A DNA stretch of 64,000 nt from Lujinxingia sediminis (GTDB taxonomy: Bacteria; Myxococcota_A; Bradymonadia; Bradymonadales; Bradymonadaceae), in contig NZ_SADD01000009.1 in assembly GCF_004005565.1 (NCBI RefSeq), positions 1-64,000 of the forward strand, given 5' to 3'. Positions 37,467-46,808 of this stretch are shown here, in pieces. Position numbers and translations under genes: made by a program. The notes beneath the pieces were generated by a model. It did no database searches. It saw nothing but the letters and a program-made list of their open reading frames with translations, and had not been told where the DNA came from. Every line of letters begins with the position of its first letter. Within the stretch, counting starts at the first letter, position 1.

Positions 37467-38897
37467 TCACGCCGTGGTTGCGCTTAAGCGCTCCAGGTGG
37501 CGTTTGAAGCGCTCGACGACCCAGAGGTGAAAGATGGCCTGGGTGAAGCGGTAGAGCACCCAGGGGAGGCGAGGCTCGAAGTCGTGAATGGCGACGATGA
37601 TGCGGTCGGTGTGGGCGATCTGGCGAAACTCCAGGCGTCCCTGCCGGGTTTGGCGCGCGAGCAGACCGCCGGTGATCCAGAAGAGCTGGCGGTCGGAAGC
37701 GCTGACTTCGGGAGCCAGGGTCAGCTCGAGGATGGGCCAGGGGAGAGGACCGATGAAAAATCGCGCCACCGAGCCGCCCTCATTGTCGTGGGTATGTGTG
37801 GCACGGATCAGAAAGCGCAACGCGGTTGGGAGCCAGCGCACGTATTCGTGGGCGGTCCAGCGGGCGTCACGCCCGGCAGGCAGCGGAAGTCGTTGTACGG
37901 AGCGCACCAGCGAGGGCAAGGGCGGCAGAGATGCGGCACCTCTGGCGGGCACATTGGCGTCTTCGTCGGGTTGAAGGCAGGCATCGAGTGCATCGTCAAG
38001 CGCCGTAAGGGGACGGTGGCAGACGTTCTCAAAGGGGAAGTCGCGGGAGTGGCGAGTGGGGGTCTGCAGAAGTTCCTGGAGGATGTCGAGCCACTCTTCG
38101 CCTACCGGAGAGGGAGAGGGGGCGAGTGAGGCCACCATGCCGGGCGCTCGCCAGGTGAGTGATTGCTCCTGGCGCGCAGCGAGTGCTTCGACGAGGTCTT
38201 TGAAGCTGAGTGCCCGGGGGCCGTGAAGGGCGTAGCTACCCTTGAAGGCGTCGGGATTGGCCAGGATGGCGAGGCAAGCATCGACCGTATCGCGCATGGC
38301 GATCGGGGCGACCTCGGCACGATAATAGGGTTTGAGAGTGGGGCGGGCGTGGCTTGCCAGGGCCAGCATCTGGTGGGTCAGGGCGCTGCGAGGGTCGAGG
38401 ATGATGGGCAGGCGAAGGGTGATGACGGGCACGCCGTGGGCGCCGAGCGCGTCGGTGATCTCGCGGGTGCGGCCCAGATCGTGGGCGGCGTTGGGTGGGG
38501 TGTCACAGCCCACGTAGAGGATGTGCGAGAGGCGGTGATGGGCGGCCGCGCGTCCGAAGTTGTCGGCGCAGAGGACGTCGAGGTCTTCGAGGCGAGCCTG
38601 GGTCAGGCGCGCGCGAAAGCGCGACTGATGGATGGCGTAGACCGCAAGTTCGGTGTCGCGGAGTCCCTCGAAGGTTTCTTTGCGGGAGAAGAGGTCGACC
38701 TGGCGCGTGATATCGACTTCGGGAAGCGTTTGGTCGGGGCGACGAGTCAGGCCGATGGTGTTGTAGTGGTGCGGGAGCCGGGCAATCAGCGCGCGGCCGA
38801 GCGCGCCGCGTGCGCCGGCGATCGCCAGCCGGCGGCGCTTGGAGTCTGCGGGAGGCGTCTCATCCGGGGGGAGGGGTGTGATCACTGCTGGGGTCAA
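37467..38897 (-). CDS. NAD(P)-binding SDR-like protein with C-terminal DUF2867-like domain
   Basis: Up to 476 residues, from a TTG at 38897 or a GTG at 38885; both lie inside the end of the kinase gene. Residues 27-260 form an extended-SDR Rossmann domain with the motif AGARGALG and an NmrA-like sequence. Residues 330-470 resemble DUF2867/START-like proteins (FFIGPLPWPILELTL ... DRIIVAIHDFEP). Fusions of the two occur in actinobacteria and proteobacteria without known function. The gene overlaps the histidine kinase by 26-38 bases. Confidence 0.7.
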   Translation of the reverse strand: MTPAVITPLPPDETPPADSKRRRLAIAGARGALGRALIARLPHHYNTIGLTRRPDQTLPEVDITRQVDLFSRKETFEGLRDTELAVYAIHQSRFRARLTQARLEDLDVLCADNFGRAAAHHRLSHILYVGCDTPPNAAHDLGRTREITDALGAHGVPVITLRLPIILDPRSALTHQMLALASHARPTLKPYYRAEVAPIAMRDTVDACLAILANPDAFKGSYALHGPRALSFKDLVEALAARQEQSLTWRAPGMVASLAPSPSPVGEEWLDILQELLQTPTRHSRDFPFENVCHRPLTALDDALDACLQPDEDANVPARGAASLPPLPSLVRSVQRLPLPAGRDARWTAHEYVRWLPTALRFLIRATHTHDNEGGSVARFFIGPLPWPILELTLAPEVSASDRQLFWITGGLLARQTRQGRLEFRQIAHTDRIIVAIHDFEPRLPWVLYRFTQAIFHLWVVERFKRHLERLSATTA

Positions 38898-40620
38898 AGC
38901 TCGGCGTGGGGGCGTTGAGGGGCGGTTCGATCAGGGCGGAGACAATCTCGACGAGCCGCTCCGGCGTAAAGGGCTTTTCTAAGAATGGAGCGTCGAGGTC
39001 GATTCCGCGCTCCCGACATACCGACTCGTGATCGTGGCCTGAGATATAGAGTACGTGGGTGTTGGGATGGGTCTTAAGGACCCGTTCGGCCAGCTGGCGT
39101 CCGTTCATCCCGGGCATCGTCACATCGGTGAGGATAAGATCGAGTGCGCCGGGGTGAAGCTCGGCGATCTCGACACCTTCGGCCGGAGAGCTCGCGCTGA
39201 GCACGCGGTAGCCGGCGGTGCTCAGCACCATGGTGGCCAACTGGCGAAGATCGGTCTGATCTTCGACCAGCAATATGGTCGGCGTAGGCGCCGGGCTCTC
39301 CTCGGCTCGAGCTGCGTCGATACGCGGGGCGTAGATCAAGAACGAGGTGCCTTTATCGCTCTGGCTGACCACGTCGATCACACCCCGGTGTTGGCGAAGA
39401 ATACCCTGGGAGGTGGCCAGTCCGAAGCCGTGGGTCTTGTCGGAGCTTTTGGTCGTGAAGTTCGAATCGAAGACCCGGGAGACGACTTCCTCCGGGATGC
39501 CATAGCCGGTGTCTTCGACCTCGACGAGGACAAAGGGGCCGGGCTCAATGTTGAGCCGGGCTGCGGCGCGCTCATGCAGCTGAATGTTGCGGGTGCGCAC
39601 GGTGAGTCGGCCGCCCTGGGGCATGGCCTCACAGGCGTTGATGACGAGGTTCATGAGAACCTGTTTAAACTGAGCGGCATCAAAACATGTTTCGCCCAGG
39701 GCTTCGTCGAGCGAGAGGTTGAACTCGATGTCGTCGCCGGTGACCCGGCGCAACATCGACTCGATGTCGCGTATCGTCTCGTTGAGCACCATGCGGGTGG
39801 GCGAGGGCGCGCGCTCGCGACTGAACGCCAGAAGCTGGTCGATGAGTTCGGAGGCGTGATGGCCCGCCTTATTAATCTGCTGGGCGTGGGCGAAGAAGGG
39901 GTTGGAAGAGGGGAGCTGGTTCATCGCCAGCTTGGAGTAGCCGATGATCAGCGTGAGCAGATTATTGAAGTCGTGGGCGATACCGCTGACCAGCCGTCCG
40001 AGCGCCTCCATTTTATGGGCCTGGCGGAGCTGGTCCTGAAGTGCGACGCGCTCGCGTTCCGCGTGTTGCTCATCGTTGATGTCCATCACGATGGTGCGGC
40101 TACGCGCGGGGGTGTCCTCATTCCCTTTAACCATCACGCTGGTCAGACGAAGGTGGGTCTGCCCCCCATCGGGAAGGCGAGCAACCACGTCGCATTTTTG
40201 CAGCTCGCCGGAGCTGAAGGTGCGCGCCAGGTGAGCCTGAAAGCGCTCGCGGCTTGAGGGCGTGAGCAATTCCCCGAATGAGGCGTGAAGGAGTTCCTGG
40301 CGGGTCAGCTCCAGATGGTCGGCGGCCATGAAGTTTAGCTCATCGATCGATCCCTCTGCGGTCAGCGAGGCGTAGCCGATCGGGGCGTGAAAGTAGAGAT
40401 CAATGTAGCGCTCGCGCGTCGATTCCAGCTGGGATTGGCAGCGCTTGAGTTCCTTATTTTGAAGTTCGAGCTCGATATGATGGAGCTTTAGCTCACGAAT
40501 CAGCTCTTGAGGATCGCGCGCGGATATGCCCTTCTCATCGCCCTTGCTCAGCAACGCCTCGGCCTGTGCACGAAGGTCGAGTTGAGAGAAGCCTGCGATG
40601 CCGCTTTCATTTGGATTCAT
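38860..40620 (-). CDS. Hybrid sensor histidine kinase with PAS and receiver domains
   Basis: 586 residues from the ATG at 40620; a TTG at 40641 is less likely. A coiled coil (about 20-65) leads into a PAS domain (about 65-180), then HisKA with His216 in [11 protein letters not shown], an HATPase domain to about 440 with [10 protein letters not shown] and GFGLATSQ, and a carboxyl receiver domain with Asp499 in LTDVTMPG. It has no membrane segment, so it senses something inside the cell. The next gene in the operon is the SDR-like protein, an uncommon partner. Confidence 0.93.
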   Translation of the reverse strand: MNPNESGIAGFSQLDLRAQAEALLSKGDEKGISARDPQELIRELKLHHIELELQNKELKRCQSQLESTRERYIDLYFHAPIGYASLTAEGSIDELNFMAADHLELTRQELLHASFGELLTPSSRERFQAHLARTFSSGELQKCDVVARLPDGGQTHLRLTSVMVKGNEDTPARSRTIVMDINDEQHAERERVALQDQLRQAHKMEALGRLVSGIAHDFNNLLTLIIGYSKLAMNQLPSSNPFFAHAQQINKAGHHASELIDQLLAFSRERAPSPTRMVLNETIRDIESMLRRVTGDDIEFNLSLDEALGETCFDAAQFKQVLMNLVINACEAMPQGGRLTVRTRNIQLHERAAARLNIEPGPFVLVEVEDTGYGIPEEVVSRVFDSNFTTKSSDKTHGFGLATSQGILRQHRGVIDVVSQSDKGTSFLIYAPRIDAARAEESPAPTPTILLVEDQTDLRQLATMVLSTAGYRVLSASSPAEGVEIAELHPGALDLILTDVTMPGMNGRQLAERVLKTHPNTHVLYISGHDHESVCRERGIDLDAPFLEKPFTPERLVEIVSALIEPPLNAPTPSFDPSSDHTPPPG

Positions 40621-40780
40621 AGCGTTACCGTGGGCAAACAAAAAAGGTCAGCCAGAGGGTGGACGCTCCCCGCCACGAGATTCAACGCGGTACAGACGGC
40701 GCTTGTTTAAGAAGACCCCCAGATTATGACAGAAAACGTTGACGTGCAACCGTCTTAGCTTCTCTGCACCCGGGCTTTTG

Positions 40781-41590
40781 TTAGTGTCGGCGGGAGTAGA
40801 TGCTATGTTTGGCGTCAACCAGTGCGAAGAGGGCTGGCAGCGAGGCGGCGGACTCGTAGGCGCCCAGAAAGAGCAGCCCTTCGGGGTGGAGCGCGTCGTG
40901 AAGGCTTTGCAGCAGGTGCAGCTGCGCCGGGGGCTTGAGGTAGATGAGCAGGTTGCGACAGCAGATCAGATCGAAACGCCTCGGCGGCAGCCCCTGCAAC
41001 ACGTCGCTCACCTGGTAGTGAATGCGCTGCTGGTAGTGATCCAAAAGGTAAAAGCCGTGGGGAGAGGGCCCGAAGAACTGGCGGCGGATCGAAGCGGAGA
41101 GGTCTCGGAGTTGCTCGGTGGTGTAGACGCCTTCACGCGCTGCGTTGATGGCATGGGGGTTTATGTCGGTGGCGAGCAGGGGCTCAGGCCGGGGGAGAGC
41201 AAGCGCCTGGCAGAGCCGCTCCAGGAGAATAAAGATCGAGAGGGCTTCCTGGCCGGTGGAGCAGGCCGCTACGTAGACGCGCAGCGGATCGGAGCGTTGG
41301 CGAAAGCGTCGGGCAAGCTGGTGGGCGAGCGCTTCAAAGGCCTCCGCATCGCGAAAGAATCGGGTCACGCCTACAAAGGCCTCATTGAGCGTTGCGCAGG
41401 CCTCCAGGGGCTCAACGTCCAGATAAGCGAGGTAGGCCTCAAAGGAGGGCAGGTTTAGCGCCTGCAAGCGACGCTCAATGGCCTCACGGATGTGCTCAGT
41501 GCGATAGGGGGCCAGATATTCTCCCGAGAGGTTTGCGACGCGGGAGATGATCTGGCCGAGGGGGTCATGTCCAATGCGAAGGGTGTGCAT
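40781..41590 (-). CDS. CheR-type protein methyltransferase
   Basis: 269 residues from the ATG at 41590, which shares its A with the stop of the amidase gene. A four-helix amino domain is followed by GVTRFFRD, the AACSTGQEALSI motif for S-adenosylmethionine binding, ATDINPHAINAAREG and CRNLLIYL, all typical of CheR. It would add methyl groups to Glu of a chemoreceptor or other target. No CheB, receptor or CheA is nearby. The link to an amidase and an enoyl-CoA hydratase in one operon is unusual. Confidence 0.88.
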   Translation of the reverse strand: MHTLRIGHDPLGQIISRVANLSGEYLAPYRTEHIREAIERRLQALNLPSFEAYLAYLDVEPLEACATLNEAFVGVTRFFRDAEAFEALAHQLARRFRQRSDPLRVYVAACSTGQEALSIFILLERLCQALALPRPEPLLATDINPHAINAAREGVYTTEQLRDLSASIRRQFFGPSPHGFYLLDHYQQRIHYQVSDVLQGLPPRRFDLICCRNLLIYLKPPAQLHLLQSLHDALHPEGLLFLGAYESAASLPALFALVDAKHSIYSRRH

Positions 41591-43239
41591 CAGGCCAGCT
41601 TCAGGTAGTCGGCGGGAGCGGGGAGGTGGTTTAAGCCCATGCGTTCGCCATGGGCGAGGGCGGCGATGACGGAGGCCTCGTCGAAGGCCGCACCGACGAA
41701 CTGCAGGCCAAAGGGAAGTTCCTTGTGGCGGCCAATGGGGAGGCTGCCGGCGGGAAGTCCGCTGATGTTGGCCAGAAAGGTAAAGCGGCACATGTCGCGG
41801 GTGCCCTGATCGTCGAGCAGCTCCGCGCCGGTGAGGCTTAAGTCGTAGGGGAGTGCGGTGGTGCGTGTGGTGGGCAGTGCCAGCAGGTCGACGTCGTCGA
41901 GATGGTCGCGCAGGTGCTCCTTGAGACGTTCGCGGGTGCGCTGGGCGGCAAAAAACTCATCGGTGGTGATGGTGCGTAGCGAGGCCATCATCACGCGCAC
42001 TTCCTCCGAGAAGTCATCGGGGTGCATGATGAGGTGGTCGGCGAGGTTGGCCATGGTTTCCAGGCCGATGGCGAGGACGCCGATGGCCAGGGCGTGTGCG
42101 GCCAGGGGGAAGTCGATCTCGACCAGGGTGGCCCCTTCGGCGGCGAAGCTACGGAGTGCCTCGAGGGTGGGTTGCTGGAGTGCCGGGTCGAGTGCGTCGA
42201 GTTCTTCGGGGATGTAGCCGATGCGGCAGCCACGCACGCCGCGCCCCAGCGCGGCGCGCCACTGCGAGGTTCGCTCCGGGTTATGCGGTGCCCAGCGGTT
42301 GGCCGGATCGCGGGGATCGGGGGCGCAGGCCGCGCATAGAAATTCGACGAGATCCGCGGTGGACTGACCCAGGGGGCCCATCGATGAGACGGTGCCCGCG
42401 CCGAAGGCGTCGCCGCTGCGGCTGATGCGGCCGAAGGTGGGTTTGATGCCCAGAAGCCCGTTAAGCGCCGAGGGGATGCGGATCGATCCGCCACCGTCGG
42501 AGCCCAGTGCTACCGGCGAAAGCCCCAGGGCGACGGCGACCGCCGAACCTGTCGATGAGCCCCCGGCGCCATGCTGCGAGCTGTAGACGTTGCGTGGCAT
42601 CGCAAAATGTGGCGAGAAGCCCGAGGGGTTCATGCCCCACTCGGTGGTGTGGGTGCGGCCGTAGAGCAGGGCACCCTCCTGGCGTAAGGCATCCACCACA
42701 AAGGCGTCGCGCCGGGCGACTTCGCTGAAGTAGCGGGTGCCACAGCGCAGGGGCAAGCCCTCCATCTCGACCTGATCTTTCACCGGTACCGGGATGCCGT
42801 CGAGGGCACCCCGGGGCTCGCCGCGCTGCCAGCGCTCCTGACTTGCGCGAGCAGCCTCCATCGCCCGTTCAAAGTCAGTGCAGACAAAGGGGGAATGCGT
42901 GGCACGGCCCAGACGCCGCGCGCCGAGCTGGTGTTGGATGTTCTGGAGTACCTCCACGGGAGAGGTGGCGCCCGTTTTGAAGGCGTCGCCAAGCATCGCG
43001 GTGGTGGTGCGCCCCGGAGCAGCGGGGGGAGCTCCGCGCTGCTGATCCTGCCAGCCGCGTTTTCGGGTGGGGTGGAGTGGTTGGGGATCAAAGCGCAGCC
43101 GGCCACGCTCGCTCGGCGGAAGATCGAGGAGGTGGTCGATGCCAAAGTCGCTCAGCGCCTGGCGGCGTAGCAGGTGCGCGCCGGCCGGGGTCTCGGCGGC
43201 GCGTCGGGCAAGCGTGAGTGCGGGTCCGGTCAGGCGCAT
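41590..43239 (-). CDS. Amidase-signature-family hydrolase
   Basis: 549 residues. The Ser-cisSer-Lys triad is visible: Lys in PVKDQVE, Ser in SDGGGSIRIP and Ser in GGSSTGSAVAVALG. The sequence motif GLLGIKPTFGRISR follows, as in fatty-acid amide hydrolase and GatA. Residues 1-80 are an extra amino extension rich in Arg and Pro. The substrate is not evident. The gene begins on the last base of the hydratase stop (TAATG) and ends on the first base of CheR, so three genes are translated in series. Confidence 0.88.
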   Translation of the reverse strand: MRLTGPALTLARRAAETPAGAHLLRRQALSDFGIDHLLDLPPSERGRLRFDPQPLHPTRKRGWQDQQRGAPPAAPGRTTTAMLGDAFKTGATSPVEVLQNIQHQLGARRLGRATHSPFVCTDFERAMEAARASQERWQRGEPRGALDGIPVPVKDQVEMEGLPLRCGTRYFSEVARRDAFVVDALRQEGALLYGRTHTTEWGMNPSGFSPHFAMPRNVYSSQHGAGGSSTGSAVAVALGLSPVALGSDGGGSIRIPSALNGLLGIKPTFGRISRSGDAFGAGTVSSMGPLGQSTADLVEFLCAACAPDPRDPANRWAPHNPERTSQWRAALGRGVRGCRIGYIPEELDALDPALQQPTLEALRSFAAEGATLVEIDFPLAAHALAIGVLAIGLETMANLADHLIMHPDDFSEEVRVMMASLRTITTDEFFAAQRTRERLKEHLRDHLDDVDLLALPTTRTTALPYDLSLTGAELLDDQGTRDMCRFTFLANISGLPAGSLPIGRHKELPFGLQFVGAAFDEASVIAALAHGERMGLNHLPAPADYLKLA

Positions 43240-44030
43240 TACGACTCCTTGCGGCTGTGGATGGTGTTGAGGAGGGCGTCGACGGCGTCTTCATGCTCCT
43301 GAGTGCTCTGAATCAGCCCCTGCAGGGCGGCGGTGATGTGCAGTGCGCTCTCCAGGTCGCGGTTGACGCTGCGGTAGAGGGCGGTCTTGGCCATGCGCAC
43401 CGCCTTGGGGGGCAGCGCGGCGATCTCACTGGCGAGCGCGTCGACGCGGGCCTGAAGTTGGTCGCTGGCAACGACCTCGTGGACCATGTCGATCTTGAGT
43501 GCGGTCTCGGCGTCGATAACGCGCGCGGTGAGAATCAGCTCCAGGGCTTTGCTGAAACCGACGGTGCGCGTGAGCAGGTAGGCGCCACCATCGCCCGGGA
43601 TCAGCCCCACCTTTGCGAAGGTCGAGCCGAATTTGGCGCGCTCTGCGCTCACCCGAAGATCGCACATCAGCGCCAGTCCGAGACCGGCGCCGATGGCCGC
43701 CCCGTTGATCTGGGCGATGGTCGGCTTCTCAAAGCTGTCGAAGCGCCGCGGAAGGGTTTGCATTCCGCGCAGGTAGCGCTGGCGAAGCTCCACCGGATCG
43801 CCGGAGAACATCCCGCTATGATCGCGCATGGCCTTCAGGTCGCCTCCGGCACAGAAGGCCGAACCTTCGCCGCGGATCACCACGACGCGTACCTCGGGGT
43901 CGAATTCGGCCTTATCGAGGCTCTCGGTGATGCCCTTGATCATGGCGTCGGAGAAGGCGTTGCGGGCCTCGGGGCGGTTGAGCGTAATGCGGGCGATCGA
44001 TCCATCTACAGCGTAGAGCACATCCGACAT
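43239..44030 (-). CDS. Enoyl-CoA hydratase/isomerase family protein
   Basis: 263 residues from the ATG at 44030. The crotonase fold is clear: ITLNRPEARNAFS, the oxyanion motif SAFCAGGDLKAM, INGAAIGAGLGLALMCDLRV, and KVGLIPGDGGAYLLTR with an acidic position at the site used for hydration. It could be a hydratase, isomerase or related CoA enzyme of fatty-acid breakdown. First gene of the three-gene overlapping operon with amidase and CheR. Confidence 0.88.
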   Translation of the reverse strand: MSDVLYAVDGSIARITLNRPEARNAFSDAMIKGITESLDKAEFDPEVRVVVIRGEGSAFCAGGDLKAMRDHSGMFSGDPVELRQRYLRGMQTLPRRFDSFEKPTIAQINGAAIGAGLGLALMCDLRVSAERAKFGSTFAKVGLIPGDGGAYLLTRTVGFSKALELILTARVIDAETALKIDMVHEVVASDQLQARVDALASEIAALPPKAVRMAKTALYRSVNRDLESALHITAALQGLIQSTQEHEDAVDALLNTIHSRKES

Positions 44031-44136
44031 GGCAGACCTGATTTCAAAAGGGGAGAACGCAGCACGGCAAAGGCCGGCAGAACAGAGTCCATCTACAGAG
44101 TGGCACAATGGTGTGCACCACGGGCTGCAAAGAAAG

Positions 44137-45246
44137 TCAGTTAAGAGCATTTAATAGTCTGGCATAATCCCATTTTTGCCGTTCCCAGCGCAAGATTGAA
44201 AGATCGGGTGGCGATGATTTGCGCAGGCCTTCGGGATTGATCAGGAGGCGTTTAAGCGCCTCAATAAGCACCTGAACCTGGGTCTGATGGTCCTCGTGGG
44301 AGGGGTAGAGCCAGCGCTCCTCAAAGAAGTCCGGGTAGGCCTGGCGAGCCGGCAAGAGGGGCCGGCAGCCCAGCGCGACGGCTTCCTGAACGGCAAGACC
44401 TTGAAACTCGTGTCGGGCAGTCGAGACAACGACATCGCAGCGCCGGAGCCAGCCCAGGTAGTCGGCGCGAGTCTCGGCGTAGCCGAAGTGGTCGATGCGG
44501 TGAGCAAGCTGATGGCGGGCCTGAGCGAAGATCGGTGGGGCGTTGCGGAAACGCGGGCCGAGCACCACCAGGCGGAAGTCCACGTTTTGAGCGTCGAGCG
44601 CGAAGAGGGCTTCAAAGAAGGCGCGCGGATCTTTGTCGTGCTCCCAGCGGTGGTTCCACACCAGGCGCAGCGGGCGATGGGGATCGCGCTCCGGCGTCGG
44701 GATCCCCTCGCCGCCTGCGACTTCGAAGAGGGCGTCGGGTAGTGGAACGGGGAGCACACTCGCGCGCTCTCTCAACGCCTCAAGAGTCGTTGAGGGCACG
44801 CCATCGGGCATCTTTTTAAGGAAGGCTGCGGTACCCTCAAAAAAAGTGCGCAGGTTAAAGGGGGAGTTAAAGATCACCCGGTCGGCGGCCATCGCCGTAT
44901 ACAGGTTGGTGATGATGTAATGGGCGCGATCGCGGTCTTCTTTGAGCGGGTAGACGGCCTGGTTTTCGTGAAAGTAGACCGCGGTGGGAAGTCGGCAGAG
45001 CTCGGGGCGAAGTCCGCGCAACGTGGCCAGATCGACCATCGAGGTGACCAGCAACGCCTCGTATTCAGCCGCATCCAGGGAGAGGTCGGCCGCGAAACTC
45101 AGTGCGTTGCCGCGCATCCGCCAGGGAAAGTGGCGCGGGGGCAGTGTGCGGATGTCGACCTCGATGCCCTCGAGGTTCTCCGCCAGGCCGCGCGCCCACT
45201 GGGCGTGGCTGTGCGCATGGTACGCCGATAGGAGCAGAACCTTCAC
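44137..45246 (-). CDS. tRNA-queuosine alpha-mannosyltransferase-like glycosyltransferase (DUF3524 type)
   Basis: 369 residues from a GTG at 45246. The amino half matches the DUF3524 domain of QTMAN (human GTDC1): LLLSAYHAHSHAQWARGL at the start, RGNALSFA, a TSMVDLATLRGL segment and YFHENQAVYP. The carboxyl half is a GT-B glycosyltransferase domain with HRWEHDKDP and the sugar-nucleotide motif HEFQGLAVQEAVALG. The animal enzyme adds mannose to queuosine in tRNA-Asp; bacterial members exist with little study. No other queuosine gene is in the window. It follows a lipoprotein gene by six bases. Confidence 0.8.
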   Translation of the reverse strand: MKVLLLSAYHAHSHAQWARGLAENLEGIEVDIRTLPPRHFPWRMRGNALSFAADLSLDAAEYEALLVTSMVDLATLRGLRPELCRLPTAVYFHENQAVYPLKEDRDRAHYIITNLYTAMAADRVIFNSPFNLRTFFEGTAAFLKKMPDGVPSTTLEALRERASVLPVPLPDALFEVAGGEGIPTPERDPHRPLRLVWNHRWEHDKDPRAFFEALFALDAQNVDFRLVVLGPRFRNAPPIFAQARHQLAHRIDHFGYAETRADYLGWLRRCDVVVSTARHEFQGLAVQEAVALGCRPLLPARQAYPDFFEERWLYPSHEDHQTQVQVLIEALKRLLINPEGLRKSSPPDLSILRWERQKWDYARLLNALN

Positions 45247-45252
45247 GCGCGC

Positions 45253-45822
45253 TCAGGGGGCCGGGGTGATGTGAAGCTCAACGGGCACGGTCGCCTCGGC
45301 AACCACGCGCCCGACCGCCGCAAAAAGCAGATCGAAGCGCTGCGGTATGGGCGGTGACGCGATGAGGATGCGCAGACGATCGGCCGGCTCAAGGCCCTTG
45401 AGGGCCTCGGTGAGAGCAGCGACCAGCGCATCCTGATGCTCGGTGTCGCTGGCTGCCTCGGGGGAGCCTGGGAGATCGGCGTTTTCTGCCCCGGCGAAGG
45501 TCAGCGCGACGGGTTGGCCGTCGATCAGCAGGCGCCCCTCGTCGTCAAAGTTCAGTCGGAGCTCCGCGGTGGAGGTTGCCATGACCCCCTCGCTGTGGTG
45601 CGCCTGAATATCCTCTGCCTGAGCCTCGGCAGGGGCTTCGCTCGAAGCGTAGATCACCCCTTGCTGGCCTGCGCGGGTGCGCTCGGCGGCAGTGCGCGCG
45701 GTGGCCTCCGCGCTGAGCTGCTCCCGGGTGTCGACAGGGCGGGGGACAGGTCCTGTGCCGCAGGCCACAGGGGCGAAGACGAGCAGGGCGACCAGCAGGC
45801 CACCGAGAGGCATCAGGCGCAT
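45253..45822 (-). CDS. Small lipoprotein upstream of the QTMAN-like gene
   Basis: 189 residues with GGAGGAG before the ATG and a lipobox APVAC at about residue 21. After a charged Ala/Glu-rich linker comes a domain of about 100 residues whose last part (LRILIASPPIPQRFDLLFAAVG) suggests a mixed fold. I do not recognise it. Spacing of six bases to the glycosyltransferase indicates an operon. Confidence 0.65.
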   Translation of the reverse strand: MRLMPLGGLLVALLVFAPVACGTGPVPRPVDTREQLSAEATARTAAERTRAGQQGVIYASSEAPAEAQAEDIQAHHSEGVMATSTAELRLNFDDEGRLLIDGQPVALTFAGAENADLPGSPEAASDTEHQDALVAALTEALKGLEPADRLRILIASPPIPQRFDLLFAAVGRVVAEATVPVELHITPAP

Positions 45823-45895
45823 AGCAGCTCCTCCAAAACGCCAGAGCGCGAGGCGTCCCCGAATAAGGGGTCGCGCTCGCGCCTGGTCGTGTGTC

Positions 45896-45927
45896 CAAAA
45901 ACAAACGCCCCGCCGTGAAGCGGGGCG
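45896..45927 (-). terminator. Intrinsic terminator of rpsD
   Basis: CGCCCCGC at 45906-45913 pairs with GCGGGGCG at 45920-45927; on the minus strand a T-rich tract follows (45905-45896). Confidence 0.85.
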
Positions 45928-45941
45928 GGATGCTGCGAGAA

Positions 45942-46553
45942 TCAGAGGCGCGGCGAGTAGTACTCGACGACCAGGTTCTCCTGAACCTGCACCGGGATAT
46001 CTTCGCGGCTGGGCAGAGCCAGCATCTTGCCGGTGAGGGTCTTGGAGTCAAAGCTCAGGTAGCCGGGCATACGCAGGGTGGGCTGGGCCACCGATTCCTG
46101 AACGATGTTCAGCTCGCGGCTCTTGGCGCGGACCGAGATCTCGCGGCCGGGCTCGACGCGGTAGCTGGGGCGGTCGACCTTTTTGCCGTCGACGACCACG
46201 TGGCCGTGGACCACAAGCTGGCGGGCGGCCGGGATGGTCGGAGCCAGACCCAGGCGGAAGATCACGTTGTCGAGGCGCTGCTCGAGAAGACGCAGCAGCA
46301 CAAGGCCGGCCGGGTCTTTGGAGCGCTGCGCTTCCACAAAGAGGTTACGAAGCTGGCCTTCGCTCAGGCCGTAGTTGTAGCGAAGTTTCTGCTTCTCATA
46401 GAGCTGCTTCTTGAACTCGCTGAAGCGCTGGCGGCCCTGGCCGTGTTGTCCCGGCGGGTAGGGGCGGCGGTCAGCAAGCTTACGGGTCAGACCCGGCAGG
46501 TCAGTGCCGAGGCGACGGGCGATACGAAGGCGCGGTCCAGTATAACGAGCCAT
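45942..46553 (-). CDS. rpsD: Ribosomal protein S4
   Basis: 203 residues from the ATG at 46553. It has the S4 RNA-binding domain (RLDNVIFRLG, RQLVVHGHVVVDGKKV) and the S4-specific amino part GPRLRIARRLG. The four Cys of the zinc-binding variant are absent, so this is the zinc-free form. It stands alone with its own terminator, away from the S13-S11-rpoA-L17 cluster where rpsD often lies. S4 nucleates assembly of the small subunit and can repress its own message; no pseudoknot leader was recognised in front of it. Confidence 0.97.
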   Translation of the reverse strand: MARYTGPRLRIARRLGTDLPGLTRKLADRRPYPPGQHGQGRQRFSEFKKQLYEKQKLRYNYGLSEGQLRNLFVEAQRSKDPAGLVLLRLLEQRLDNVIFRLGLAPTIPAARQLVVHGHVVVDGKKVDRPSYRVEPGREISVRAKSRELNIVQESVAQPTLRMPGYLSFDSKTLTGKMLALPSREDIPVQVQENLVVEYYSPRL

Positions 46554-46808
46554 AGTTGATTCTATCCACGGGTGCGTTGACGTTTTTTGGGTCGGCGTCG
46601 TGTTGACATCGGGCGACCCATCCAAAGGGGGTAAGGCTTTATAAGTGCGTCGAGCCAGCCACGCGCTGCTCGAATCGGCAGCAAAGGGCGCAAACCATAG
46701 GGTCGGCACCGCTCGAATGCAAGACCAGAGCGTGAGAGGGGCCTTGCGGTTGGGGCTTTTTGCATAAAGCGGCCCCGGGCGCAAGTCAAAGCGTCGAGCT
46801 CTGTTGGA

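Noticed and set aside
46554-46808. S4-binding leader pseudoknot before rpsD
   Set aside because: No nested pairing like the known S4 leader could be drawn.
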